NCBI GenBank assembly: GCA_964593865.1
Contig: CAZQKE010000080.1
Location: forward strand, 1 to 29,310
Source: CAZQKE01 sp964593865
GTDB taxonomy: Bacteria; Chloroflexota; Anaerolineae; JAAYZQ01
Length of the DNA stretch: 29,310 nucleotides
Reading direction: 5' to 3'
Under the pieces are notes generated by a model. It had not been told where the DNA came from, made no database searches, and saw only the letters and a program-made list of their open reading frames with translations. Position numbers and translations under genes: made by a program. Positions 7,296 to 14,467 of the stretch are shown one piece after another (position 1 is the stretch's first letter; each line of letters begins with the position of its first letter).

Positions 7296-9362
7296 ATGAG
7301 TTTCCAGTACTCACCCTATGCCATACCGCTGCTGATCGCGGCAATCCTTTGTGGTCTGCTTGCCTTCTACTCGCTGCGTCAGCGCCACCGGGCCGAGGCT
7401 CGGACCTTTGGGCTGATGGTCATTGCCTTAGGCTGGTGGTCGCTGTGCTACGGGCTGCACATCCTCGGTGCAAATCTGGAAACCCAATACTTTTTCAACT
7501 CTATCAAGTACCTGGGCGTCATGTCCGTCCCACCCCTCTGGCTCATCCTGACCTTGCAGTACACCGAGCACGAACATCTGCTTACCCGCCGCCGCATCGT
7601 CCTCATTCTGTTGCCCTCGGCCATCTGTCTCCTTGCCGTGCTTACCAATCGCTGGACCGGTTTGTGGTGGCCCCGCGTTTGGCTGGGGGAATTCAACGGC
7701 CAGCCGGTTTTTCATCGCACCCACGGTCCCTGCTACTATGTCTATGCCTTGTTCGGCTATCTGTACATCGTCCTGGGGCTGTTGCTGTACGTCCGCTTCT
7801 ACTATCAGACAGAGGCGATCTATCGTTCCCAATCCCTGCTGATGGTCGTCGCCGCCGGAATCCCCCTCGCGGCCAGCGCGCTGACGCAATTAGGGTTCTC
7901 TCCGTGGCCCTGGGGAATGGACCCCTTTTTCTTTGTCATCAGCAGCGGCTTGATCGCCTTGGCCATCTTCCGCTATCGCTTTCTGGACATCTTGCCCGTG
8001 GCCCGGCGCACCGTCGTTGAGCAGATGTCCGACGGTATCATTGTCATTGATGCTTCCCACCGTATTCTGGACATCAACCCCCGGGCCAGAGAGATCATCG
8101 GTGATGAGGCCAAGTCGGCGGTCGGTCGGCCATTGGAATCTGCCGTCCGGGCTCCGGCCCTGCGCCAAGCCCTGACGACGCTGATTCGGGGGCCGGAGGT
8201 CACCCATCGGAGCCGCGATGTGCAGTTGGATGACCGGATCCTGACCCTGGAGACGACTCCCCTTTTTGATCCGCGCAAACACCCAATGGGCCAGATCATC
8301 CACCTGCGGGACATCACCGAGCGGGTGGCCGCCCAAAAGCGGATGGAGGCCCTATATCGCCAAGCGGAGATTGAGCGGGAGCGATTGGCCTTGACCATCA
8401 GCACCGCCGACGACGCCATCATCCTGTTGGACGACAACGGCAAGATTTTGGCCCAGAATCCGGCGGCAAAACTTCTCTTACGGGCGACCTGCCTGGACGA
8501 ATTTCCCCCTTTGCTCCAAGACCTGGTAGAGCAGGCACGGCGTGAAAACCATATGCTCCGCACCCAGGTTGACCTAGATATGCGGAGTTTTGACCTGGTG
8601 ATCGCCCCCATTGTCAACACCGGCCTGGCCGTGACCATGCACGATGTGACTCACTTTAAGCAATTGGCCCGTTTGAAGGATGAATTTGTCGCCACCGTCT
8701 CCCACGACCTGCGTGCTCCGTTGACCTCCATCATCGGCTATACCCAAATGGCGCAGCAGGAAAGCACACCTCCGGAAAAACGACTCAAGGTCCTGCGGCG
8801 CATTGAGGCCAGCGCATGGCGCATGGCCGAGCTGGTCAACGATATGCTTGATCTCGCCAATCTGGAGGCGGGCATTGCCCTTGACCTCCGACCGACCCGC
8901 GTTGACGACCTGGCCCGTATCGCCGCCCAAGACCTGGGAGGAGCTGCGCAAGCCAAAGGGCTGACCTTGCGTTACGAGCTTGAGGAATTGGCGCCGATCT
9001 GGGTGGACCCCCGACGCATTCTACAGGTCTGGCGCAACCTGTTGGATAACGCCATCAAGTACACGGACAAGGGCATGATCACCCTGCGCGTCGAAGAGAT
9101 CAACAATCAGGTCATCGGCCAGGTGATCGACACCGGACAGGGTATTGCCCCTACCGATATTCCCTACGTATTTGACAAGTTCTTCCGCGTCAAGCACAAT
9201 GTGAACGAACGGCAGAAGGGGAGCGGGTTGGGGCTTTCACTGGTCAAAACCATCGTGGAACGGCACGGCGGCAAAGTGTGGGTAGAAAGCGTCGTCGGCG
9301 TAGGCAGTACCTTTACCTTCACCCTCCCGCGCCGGGAAGTCCAAAACGGCGAGCAGCGATAG
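7296..9362 (+). CDS. Sensor histidine kinase: 7TM input, two PAS domains, HisKA, HATPase
   Basis: Membrane sensor kinase (688 aa) that autophosphorylates on His and passes phosphate to an unseen response regulator. The first about 225 residues form roughly seven membrane helices, like the HisKA_7TM type input domain. A PAS domain follows (about 235-345, VEQMSDGIIVIDASHRILDINPRA), then a second (about 360-455, TISTADDAIILLDDNGKILAQNP). HisKA carries the H-box SHDLRAPLTS with His470. The ATPase has the N-box WRNLLDNAIKYTD, G1 DTGQGIA, F-box FDKFFRV and G2 GSGLGLSLVK. All catalytic motifs are intact. The frame is open upstream to 6969, but that part lies in repeats, and the promoter places the start at 7296. 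No response regulator gene is adjacent, so it is an orphan. The signal sensed is unknown. Confidence 0.93.
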   Translation: MSFQYSPYAIPLLIAAILCGLLAFYSLRQRHRAEARTFGLMVIALGWWSLCYGLHILGANLETQYFFNSIKYLGVMSVPPLWLILTLQYTEHEHLLTRRRIVLILLPSAICLLAVLTNRWTGLWWPRVWLGEFNGQPVFHRTHGPCYYVYALFGYLYIVLGLLLYVRFYYQTEAIYRSQSLLMVVAAGIPLAASALTQLGFSPWPWGMDPFFFVISSGLIALAIFRYRFLDILPVARRTVVEQMSDGIIVIDASHRILDINPRAREIIGDEAKSAVGRPLESAVRAPALRQALTTLIRGPEVTHRSRDVQLDDRILTLETTPLFDPRKHPMGQIIHLRDITERVAAQKRMEALYRQAEIERERLALTISTADDAIILLDDNGKILAQNPAAKLLLRATCLDEFPPLLQDLVEQARRENHMLRTQVDLDMRSFDLVIAPIVNTGLAVTMHDVTHFKQLARLKDEFVATVSHDLRAPLTSIIGYTQMAQQESTPPEKRLKVLRRIEASAWRMAELVNDMLDLANLEAGIALDLRPTRVDDLARIAAQDLGGAAQAKGLTLRYELEELAPIWVDPRRILQVWRNLLDNAIKYTDKGMITLRVEEINNQVIGQVIDTGQGIAPTDIPYVFDKFFRVKHNVNERQKGSGLGLSLVKTIVERHGGKVWVESVVGVGSTFTFTLPRREVQNGEQR

Positions 9363-9371
9363 AGCCGGTTT

Positions 9372-9388
9372 CCCGGCGTTTTGCCGGG
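9372..9388 (+). other. Short hairpin in the histidine kinase-rho gap
   Basis: CCCGGC-GTTTT-GCCGGG, a perfect 6-bp GC stem ten bases after the kinase stop. No T-run follows, so it is not a canonical terminator; it could be a 3' stabiliser or part of the rho leader. Confidence 0.45.
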
Positions 9389-9416
9389 TTGCGGTCCGGC
9401 GGAGGCGATTCCGAAA

Positions 9417-10487
9417 ATGGCAACAACCGTTACCGGTATTCTGAAAAAAGAAGGCCGGACCACCGTTCTCCTTGATCCGGCGCGGCCCGGCGCAAAGGTC
9501 CGCGTTCCTGCTTCCCTTGTGCAAAAATACCGCCTGGTGACGGGGGCGACCGTCACCGGGCCGTTGCAGGGATCGGAGCTGACCGGCGTTGAGTCGGTCT
9601 GTGGACTGAACCCGGCGGATTTCGCCCGACGCACTCCTTTTCGGCGGCTGGTGGCGGTGGACCCCTGCGAGCGGTTTCGGCTGGGTGCTTCGGGCGAGGT
9701 TGCCACACGGATCGTAGACCTGGTGGCTCCCATCGGCAAGGGCACGCGGGGGTTGATCGTCTCTCCTCCCAAAGCGGGCAAGACAACGCTGCTGGAGCAG
9801 ATCGCCCGTGCCATCCACGCTGCCGAGCCGGAGACACGCATCATCTTGTTGCTCATTGACGAACGGCCCGAAGAGGTGACTCACTTTCGCCGTGCCGTTG
9901 AGGCCGAAGTCTGGGCCAGTTCCAGCGACCGCCCCCGCCGTGAGCACGTCGCCCTGGCCAACCTGCTCATGGCCCACATCCGCGTGGAGCTGGAATGCGG
10001 GCACGATGTGGTGGTGCTGATGGATAGTCTGACCCGCCTGACCCGCACCTTCAACCTGGAAGGGAGGGGTTGGGGCCGGAGCCTTTCCGGTGGCCTAGAT
10101 GCCGGAGCGACCGAGATCCCGCGCCGCTTTTTCGGCCTGGCCCGCAACATTGAGGACGGTGGCTCGGTGACGATCCTGGCTACGGTGCTGGTGGACACCG
10201 GCTCCCGGTTGGATCAGGTCGTGTTTGAGGAATTCAAGGGCACGGGCAATTGTGAGATCGTCCTGGACCGCACCCTGGCAGAATCCCGCATCTTCCCGGC
10301 CATCAACCTGGCGGCCAGCGGCACGCGGAAGGAACATCTCCTCTACACCGAGGATGAATACCGTCGCTTGGTCAAACTCCGCCGCTCCCTGGTCACCCGC
10401 CCGCCCAAAGAAGCCCTTTTGACCCTCCTCCGCCTCATGGAAAAATATCCGACCAACGAAGCATTGCTCCGGCGCATCTCCCCGTAA
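9417..10487 (+). CDS. rho: Transcription termination factor Rho, short form
   Basis: RNA-dependent hexameric ATPase that terminates transcription. The ATPase core is clear: Walker A SPPKAGKTT (116-124), LLLIDERPEEV (145-154), Walker B VVVLMDSLTRL (198-208), GGLDAGATEIPRRFFGLARN (225-244) and the R-loop EEFKGTGNCE (271-280) that contacts RNA in the central channel. At 356 aa it is well short of the about 420-aa E. coli protein: the N-terminal helical bundle is absent. The cold-shock-like RNA-binding domain (residues 1-60) is divergent, without a recognisable FGFLR-type motif. ATG 9417 is chosen because the start MATTVTG follows a GGAGG 11 bases upstream and the further upstream extension looks non-native. 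It lies 54 bases after the kinase gene. Function as a genuine Rho is likely; the altered primary site may change RNA choice. Confidence 0.88.
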   Translation: MATTVTGILKKEGRTTVLLDPARPGAKVRVPASLVQKYRLVTGATVTGPLQGSELTGVESVCGLNPADFARRTPFRRLVAVDPCERFRLGASGEVATRIVDLVAPIGKGTRGLIVSPPKAGKTTLLEQIARAIHAAEPETRIILLLIDERPEEVTHFRRAVEAEVWASSSDRPRREHVALANLLMAHIRVELECGHDVVVLMDSLTRLTRTFNLEGRGWGRSLSGGLDAGATEIPRRFFGLARNIEDGGSVTILATVLVDTGSRLDQVVFEEFKGTGNCEIVLDRTLAESRIFPAINLAASGTRKEHLLYTEDEYRRLVKLRRSLVTRPPKEALLTLLRLMEKYPTNEALLRRISP

Positions 10488-10516
10488 GGGAAAGGGGAAT
10501 GCGCATTGCCTGCCTT

Positions 10517-10533
10517 CACTTTTGCCAAAAGTG
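10517..10533. promoter_or_regulatory. Perfect inverted repeat over the rpsF -35 box
   Basis: CACTTTT-GCC-AAAAGTG, a 7-bp perfect palindrome that covers the -35 element of the rpsF promoter. It could be an operator for an unknown regulator or the hairpin of a weak rho terminator; the trailing sequence has no T-run on the plus strand. Confidence 0.5.
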
Positions 10534-10550
10534 GACGAATGTGATATAGT
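10522..10550 (+). promoter_or_regulatory. Promoter of the rpsF-ssb-rpsR operon
   Basis: TTGCCA (10522-10527), 17-base spacer, TATAGT (10545-10550). Start is expected near 10557, giving a leader of about 95 bases. Confidence 0.72.
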
Positions 10551-10556
10551 TGCGGT

Positions 10557-10650
10557 CGCCGTCTGGGGGCACAGAGGCCGCCCGGTTTCTGGCCCTTTCT
10601 TTCCGCTTGTGGCGTGGACCACAGGCAATCCCGTGGAAAGGAGATACGAC
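10557..10650 (+). promoter_or_regulatory. rpsF leader, possible S6:S18 autoregulatory region
   Basis: Leader of about 94 bases. CTTGTGG (about 10604-10610) can pair with CCACAGG just downstream, and CCAC...GTGG can form an alternative pairing next to the GGAAAGGAG ribosome site. In several bacterial groups an S6:S18 complex represses its operon by binding a leader structure. I cannot confirm the known motif here by eye, so this is only a candidate. Confidence 0.3.
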
Positions 10651-10953
10651 ATGAGGGAGTACGAACTGTATCTGGTCATTGACCCCGATGCGGAGGAGGA
10701 GCAGATCTCTGCCCTGTTAGACAGGGTGCACACCCTGGTCGCCCAGGGGGATGGTCAAACCCCCGGCCAGGTGATCAAAGTGGACAGGCGCGGCAAGCGA
10801 CGCTTGGCCTATCCCATCCGCAAGAAGCTGGAAGGCCAGGATGTTATCCTCAATTTCCAAACCCCGCCCCAGGCTCTCCCGGAGCTGGAACGTTTCCTCA
10901 AATTGAGCGAATCGGTCCTGCGCTACCTGCTCGTGCGCACAGATGAAGACTAG
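10651..10953 (+). CDS. rpsF: Small ribosomal subunit protein S6
   Basis: Ribosomal protein of the 30S platform that pairs with S18 on 16S rRNA. The 100-aa length is typical. The start MREYELYLVIDPDA and the block VDRRGKRRLAYPIRKKLEGQDVIL are family hallmarks, as is the C-terminal LKLSESVLRYLLVR strand. The ATG at 10651 has a strong GAAAGGAG site; the frame is open for some 40 codons further up but that region contains the promoter. First gene of the rpsF-ssb-rpsR cluster, a widely kept order. No acidic C-terminal tail beyond RTDED. Confidence 0.97.
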   Translation: MREYELYLVIDPDAEEEQISALLDRVHTLVAQGDGQTPGQVIKVDRRGKRRLAYPIRKKLEGQDVILNFQTPPQALPELERFLKLSESVLRYLLVRTDED

Positions 10954-10961
10954 GCGAGCTG

Positions 10962-10990
10962 CTGCCTGCCGCCCAGGTGCGGCAAGGCAG
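10962..10990 (+). other. Hairpin between rpsF and ssb
   Basis: CTGCCTGCCGC and GCGGCAAGGCAG pair with a single-base bulge, around a 6-base loop. There is no T-run, so it is more likely an mRNA processing or stability element than a terminator. The rpsF-ssb gap of 143 bases is larger than usual and may also hold an unseen promoter. Confidence 0.45.
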
Positions 10991-11096
10991 GGCGTTGCCT
11001 GTGTGATAAACGTTCGGCCGTTGCAGGTTGTATGCTGCCTTTGGGTACAAAGGACGGTTTGCGCGGTGACGGCATGGAAGAGAGGAGTCGCGGGCA

Positions 11097-11852
11097 ATGG
11101 GCAGGGGATTGAACAAAGTCACGCTCATCGGTTTTGTGGAGCGACCACCGGAGTTACGCTATACCAACCAGGGGCAAGCGGTTGCCGTCTTTAGCCTCTC
11201 CACCCATCGGTACTGGACGACCAACGCCGGAGAGTCCCGTCAATCTACCGAGTGGTTCAGCGTTGTTACCTGGGGGAAGCTGGCCGAAGTTGCCAGCAAG
11301 CGGTTGCGCAGAAACCAACGCCTCTATGCCGAAGGCCATCTGCAAACCCGCAGCTGGGAAGATGCCAGCGGCCAGCGTCAATCCCGCACCGAGGTTGTTG
11401 CCAATAAACTCATCCCCCTGGAGACCTGGGAGACCATCCCCGGTCCGGAGCAGAGCGAGGAAATGCCCCTTTGTCTGAACCGGGTTATGGTCATCGGCAA
11501 CCTGGGCAGGGACCCGGAGATGCGTTACACACCGGGAGGGCAGGCGATTACGTCGTTCAGTCTGGCGGCAACCCGCACCTGGGTCTCTCCCCATGAGGGA
11601 AGGCGGGATGCTACCGAATGGTTCAACGTTGTTGCTTGGGGGAGCCTGGCCGAAATTTGCAAACAGTACCTATCCAAAGGCCGCCGGGTGTATGTAGAAG
11701 GTGAACTTCGCACGCGGGGTTGGGAAAACGCCAGCGGGCAAAAACACTTTCGCACCGAATTGGTGGCCAATGAAATGATCATCCTCGGCCCTCGCCCGGC
11801 GGCGAACAATGGGATAGGGCCGACCTTTTACGACGATAGACCAGCCTTTTAG
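11097..11852 (+). CDS. ssb: Single-stranded DNA-binding protein with two OB folds in one chain
   Basis: Coats single-stranded DNA in replication and repair and recruits partner proteins by its acidic C-terminal tip. Instead of one OB fold (about 110 aa) plus tail, this 251-aa protein has two: residues about 5-110 (LNKVTLIGFVERPPELRYT) and about 127-231 (LNRVMVIGNLGRDPEMRYT). Aligned by eye the halves agree at about 53 of 104 positions with almost no gaps. Both keep TEWF, the V-W-G-LAE core, W-E-ASGQ and RTE-VAN. The tail is short and ends DDRPAF, a variant of the usual DDxPF tip. A two-OB SSB works as a dimer in Deinococcus-Thermus. The start has GAGGAG about ten bases upstream. It lies between rpsF and rpsR as in many bacteria. 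Confidence 0.94.
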   Translation: MGRGLNKVTLIGFVERPPELRYTNQGQAVAVFSLSTHRYWTTNAGESRQSTEWFSVVTWGKLAEVASKRLRRNQRLYAEGHLQTRSWEDASGQRQSRTEVVANKLIPLETWETIPGPEQSEEMPLCLNRVMVIGNLGRDPEMRYTPGGQAITSFSLAATRTWVSPHEGRRDATEWFNVVAWGSLAEICKQYLSKGRRVYVEGELRTRGWENASGQKHFRTELVANEMIILGPRPAANNGIGPTFYDDRPAF

Positions 11853-11864
11853 AAGGAGAAGAGC

Positions 11865-12179
11865 ATGAGCGAACAAACAACCACCCAGAACACGGAGCGA
11901 TCACAAGGGGGAGCGTCGCGCCGGAATCGCTATCAGCGGCGGGGTCGTTATCAGCGACGCCGCAAAGTCTGCGCCTTTTGCCTGGAAAAAACCAAAACCA
12001 TTGACTACAAGGATGTCGCCACCCTGCGTCGCTATTTGACCGAACGGGGCAAGATTCGCTCCCGGCGCAAAACCGGAACCTGTGCCAAGCACCAGCGTCG
12101 ACTGGCCGTAGCCATCAAACGGGCGCGCCATCTGGCCTTGTTGCCCTTTACCGCCGAGCATATCCGTCGCTATCAGTAG
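11865..12179 (+). CDS. rpsR: Small ribosomal subunit protein S18
   Basis: Ribosomal protein that binds S6 on the 30S platform. At 104 aa it is a little longer than the usual 75-80 because of a polar, Arg-rich N-terminal extension (residues 1-32). The core is unmistakable: KVCAFC, IDYKDVATLRRYLTERGKI and HQRRLAVAIKRARHLALLPF. Cysteines in CAFC and TGTCAKH make up a C-x2-C...C-x2-H zinc-type set, so this is the zinc-binding (C+) form. The ATG follows AGAAGGAGAAGAGC, a strong ribosome site, 12 bases after the ssb stop. Third gene of the operon. Confidence 0.97.
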   Translation: MSEQTTTQNTERSQGGASRRNRYQRRGRYQRRRKVCAFCLEKTKTIDYKDVATLRRYLTERGKIRSRRKTGTCAKHQRRLAVAIKRARHLALLPFTAEHIRRYQ

Positions 12180-12202
12180 CGTTGTCGGATGGAGTGGGTG
12201 CA

Positions 12203-13366
12203 ATGGCCAAATCTAAAGAAAGCGGTACGAAACGTCGTGCCCAACGCAAAGCTGCCTCCAAGGAGGCGATGAAACGAACAAAGAAACAGGTGGCCCTGGG
12301 GCGCAAGGAGGCGCGGCAGCGGCGTATCATCATATTGAGCGTGGCGGCGTTGGTGGCCGTGATCTTGCTCATCGTCGTCATTGCCGTCGTCCAAGAACTG
12401 ATCATCAAGCCCGGCAAACCGGTAGCAAAGGTCAACGGTGTCGCCATCTCCACCAAAGACTTTCAGAACCTGTTGGCCTACAAACGCTATAACCTGCATC
12501 TCAACGAACGCAGCCTGCAGGAGAGCATCAACCAGCTAGACCCCACGCAGCAGGGCAGCGACTTTTTGACCTCCTTCTACCAGCAGCAGCTGGCCCAGGT
12601 GCAGACCGACCTGGCAATGGCCGCCGATATGGCGTTGGAGGAGCTGATTGAAGATCAACTCATCGCCGAAAAGGCGCAGGAGATGGGGATCACCGTCACC
12701 GATGCCGAGATTCAGAACGCCATCTTCCCCCCGCCGCCGGAGCCGCCGACCGACACGGTAGAGGCACCCACCCCCATCCCCCAGGAAGTACTGGATGAGC
12801 GGTACGACGAACTCCTTTCCATCTTGGGCATGTCGGACAAAGATTTCCGCAAGATCGTGCGGCGGGGCCTGCTGCGCGAGAAACTCCAGGAGGAATTGGC
12901 CAAACAGGTGCCGACCACCGGCCTGGTCGCCCGCGCCCGGTTGATCCTGGCCGATAGCGAAGAAAAGATCCAAGAAGCCCAGAGCCGCATCGAGGCCGGG
13001 GAAGACTTTGCCATCGTCGCCCAAGAGGTCTCCTCGGATACCCTAACCGCCGAGAACGGCGGCGATACGGGCTGGATGACGCCGGAACAGGTGAACAGCC
13101 GCTACGGCCCGGAAGTCCAAGATGCCATCTTTACCGCCGAGATCGGTAAACCGGTGCAAGTCCAAAGCGGCGACAACTACTACCTGATCATGGTCCTGGA
13201 ACGGGATGAGAACGGCCCATTGCCCGAAGAGGTCTTGACCTTGCGCCGAAACAGCGCCCTGGCCGATTGGCTGGCCAAACGCAAGGAATCACCCGATGTC
13301 ACCATTGAACGCCTGTTGCAACCCGACCAGATCCCACCCGATACCTTTACCACGCCGCAACCTTGA
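12203..13366 (+). CDS. Membrane-anchored parvulin-like foldase (PrsA/SurA type)
   Basis: Extracytoplasmic folding factor of the SurA N-terminal/PpiC group, 387 aa. A basic, Lys/Arg-rich cytosolic N terminus (1-40) leads to one membrane helix (about 42-64). Then comes a SurA-like helical domain starting VAKVNGVAISTKDFQNLL, a Pro-rich loop (PPPPEPPTDTVEAPTPIPQ, about 179-197), and the parvulin-like domain (about 243-345) with EAGEDFAIVAQEVSSD and GGDTGWM. The catalytic histidines are not evident: the usual A-R-H-I-L is ARLIL, and the second His site reads YYLIMV. It may therefore act as a chaperone without isomerase activity. ATG 12203 has GGAG eight bases upstream; an upstream TTG is less likely. 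It follows rpsR by 23 bases. Confidence 0.85.
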   Translation: MAKSKESGTKRRAQRKAASKEAMKRTKKQVALGRKEARQRRIIILSVAALVAVILLIVVIAVVQELIIKPGKPVAKVNGVAISTKDFQNLLAYKRYNLHLNERSLQESINQLDPTQQGSDFLTSFYQQQLAQVQTDLAMAADMALEELIEDQLIAEKAQEMGITVTDAEIQNAIFPPPPEPPTDTVEAPTPIPQEVLDERYDELLSILGMSDKDFRKIVRRGLLREKLQEELAKQVPTTGLVARARLILADSEEKIQEAQSRIEAGEDFAIVAQEVSSDTLTAENGGDTGWMTPEQVNSRYGPEVQDAIFTAEIGKPVQVQSGDNYYLIMVLERDENGPLPEEVLTLRRNSALADWLAKRKESPDVTIERLLQPDQIPPDTFTTPQP

Positions 13367-13409
13367 TCGGGGTGATGCCGCCTTGCACTACGTCTAATAA
13401 CCGGACATA

Positions 13410-14330
13410 ATGGTTCCCGGCTATATCGCGCTCTACCAACGGGGCGAGCTGGCCTACCGCATTGAGGCGGCCTGGGCCATGCTCGCCCCTTGCCGACTCT
13501 GTCCCCACCGCTGCGGCGTGAACCGGCTGCAGGGCGAGCGGGGCGTCTGCCGTATGGGGGCGACGGTCCGCCTTTCCAGCTGGACATTGCACCCCTGGGA
13601 GGAACCGCCCATCAGCGGTCGGCGTGGGTCGGGGACGATCTTTTTCTCCGGCTGCACCGGTCGCTGTAGATTCTGTCAGAACTATCCTATCAGCCAGTTG
13701 GGGTACGGCCGAGAGGTGAGCGTCGAGCGGCTGGCCGAAATGATGCTGGAATTGCAAGACAAAGGAGCGCACAACATCAACTTTGTCACCCCCACCCACT
13801 GGATGCCCCACATTTTGGCTGCCCTGCCCTATGCCATAGAGAGAGGGTTGCGGTTGCCTTTGGTCTACAACACCGGCGGCTATGAGCGCGTCGAAGCGTT
13901 GCGGTTGCTGGACGGCGTGGTGGACATCTGGCTGCCCGACAGCAAATATGCCGATGATGCCGTCGCCCGTCGGCTTTCCGGGTTTCGGGAGTATGTCGCG
14001 CACAACCGGGCAGCCCTGCGCGAAATCTATCGCCAGGTGGGGGAGGAACTGCTGCTGGACGATGAAGGAATCGCCCGGCGGGGCATGATCATCCGCCACC
14101 TGGTCCTGCCGGAGGGGTTGGCCGGTACGGAGGAAGTGCTACGATGGATCGCCCGCGAGCTTTCGCCCCGCGTCCATGTCAGCCTGATGAACCAGTATTT
14201 CCCCGCCCATCGCGCCGTTGGCGATCCGGTCCTGGGCCGCAAAATCACCGCCGCCGAGTACCTTGCCGCCCTGGAAGCCTTCGACAAAGCAGGGTTGGAA
14301 CGGGGCTGGCGGCAAACGCTGGAGGAGTGA
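13410..14330 (+). CDS. Radical SAM protein of the PflX family (COG1313-like)
   Basis: A 306-aa radical S-adenosylmethionine enzyme related to pyruvate formate-lyase activating enzymes. It has the SAM-cluster motif GCTGRCRFC (Cys82, 86, 89), which holds the 4Fe-4S cluster that cleaves SAM. An N-terminal CRLCPHRC...GVC set (Cys28, 31, 35, 47) is typical of PflX-type proteins and may bind a second metal site. Further blocks include FVTPTHWMPHI, YNTGGYE, VDIWLPDSKY and HVSLMNQYFPAH. The substrate of this family is not established. No glycyl radical enzyme gene is nearby. The ATG at 13410 has no clear ribosome site; it begins 43 bases after the foldase and may be expressed with it. Confidence 0.9.
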   Translation: MVPGYIALYQRGELAYRIEAAWAMLAPCRLCPHRCGVNRLQGERGVCRMGATVRLSSWTLHPWEEPPISGRRGSGTIFFSGCTGRCRFCQNYPISQLGYGREVSVERLAEMMLELQDKGAHNINFVTPTHWMPHILAALPYAIERGLRLPLVYNTGGYERVEALRLLDGVVDIWLPDSKYADDAVARRLSGFREYVAHNRAALREIYRQVGEELLLDDEGIARRGMIIRHLVLPEGLAGTEEVLRWIARELSPRVHVSLMNQYFPAHRAVGDPVLGRKITAAEYLAALEAFDKAGLERGWRQTLEE

Positions 14331-14357
14331 GGGCGTCTGTCATCCCCTCGCCGGACT

Positions 14358-14416
14358 CACCGCGAAGGCCGAGGGCGAAAATCGGCCGTTTCTCGGCGAT
14401 CTCCGCCTCTGCGGTG
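14358..14416. repeat. Palindromic repeat between convergent genes
   Basis: CACCGCGAAGGCCGAG at the left and CTCCGCCTCTGCGGTG at the right form imperfect inverted arms around ATCGGCCGTTTCTCGGCGAT. The right arm and the following GTGAAGCCT resemble the element at 21498-21583. Lying between convergent genes it may also stop transcription from both sides. The gap 14331-14467 holds nothing else coding. Confidence 0.6.
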
Positions 14417-14419
14417 TGA

Positions 14420-14433
14420 AGCCTGTGAAGGCT
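14420..14433. other. Small GNRA-type hairpin
   Basis: AGCCT-GTGA-AGGCT, a 5-bp stem with a GNRA-class loop when read on the plus strand. It is part of the convergent spacer and possibly of the repeat next to it. Confidence 0.4.
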
Positions 14434-14467
14434 CTTGCCCCTGGGGAGGGGGCGGAGGGAGCCGCGG

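Noticed and set aside
13383..13411. Promoter TTGCAC-N17-CATAAT before the radical SAM gene
   Set aside because: The -10 overlaps the ATG, so the transcript would start inside the gene with no suitable later start codon. Read-through from the foldase gene is simpler.
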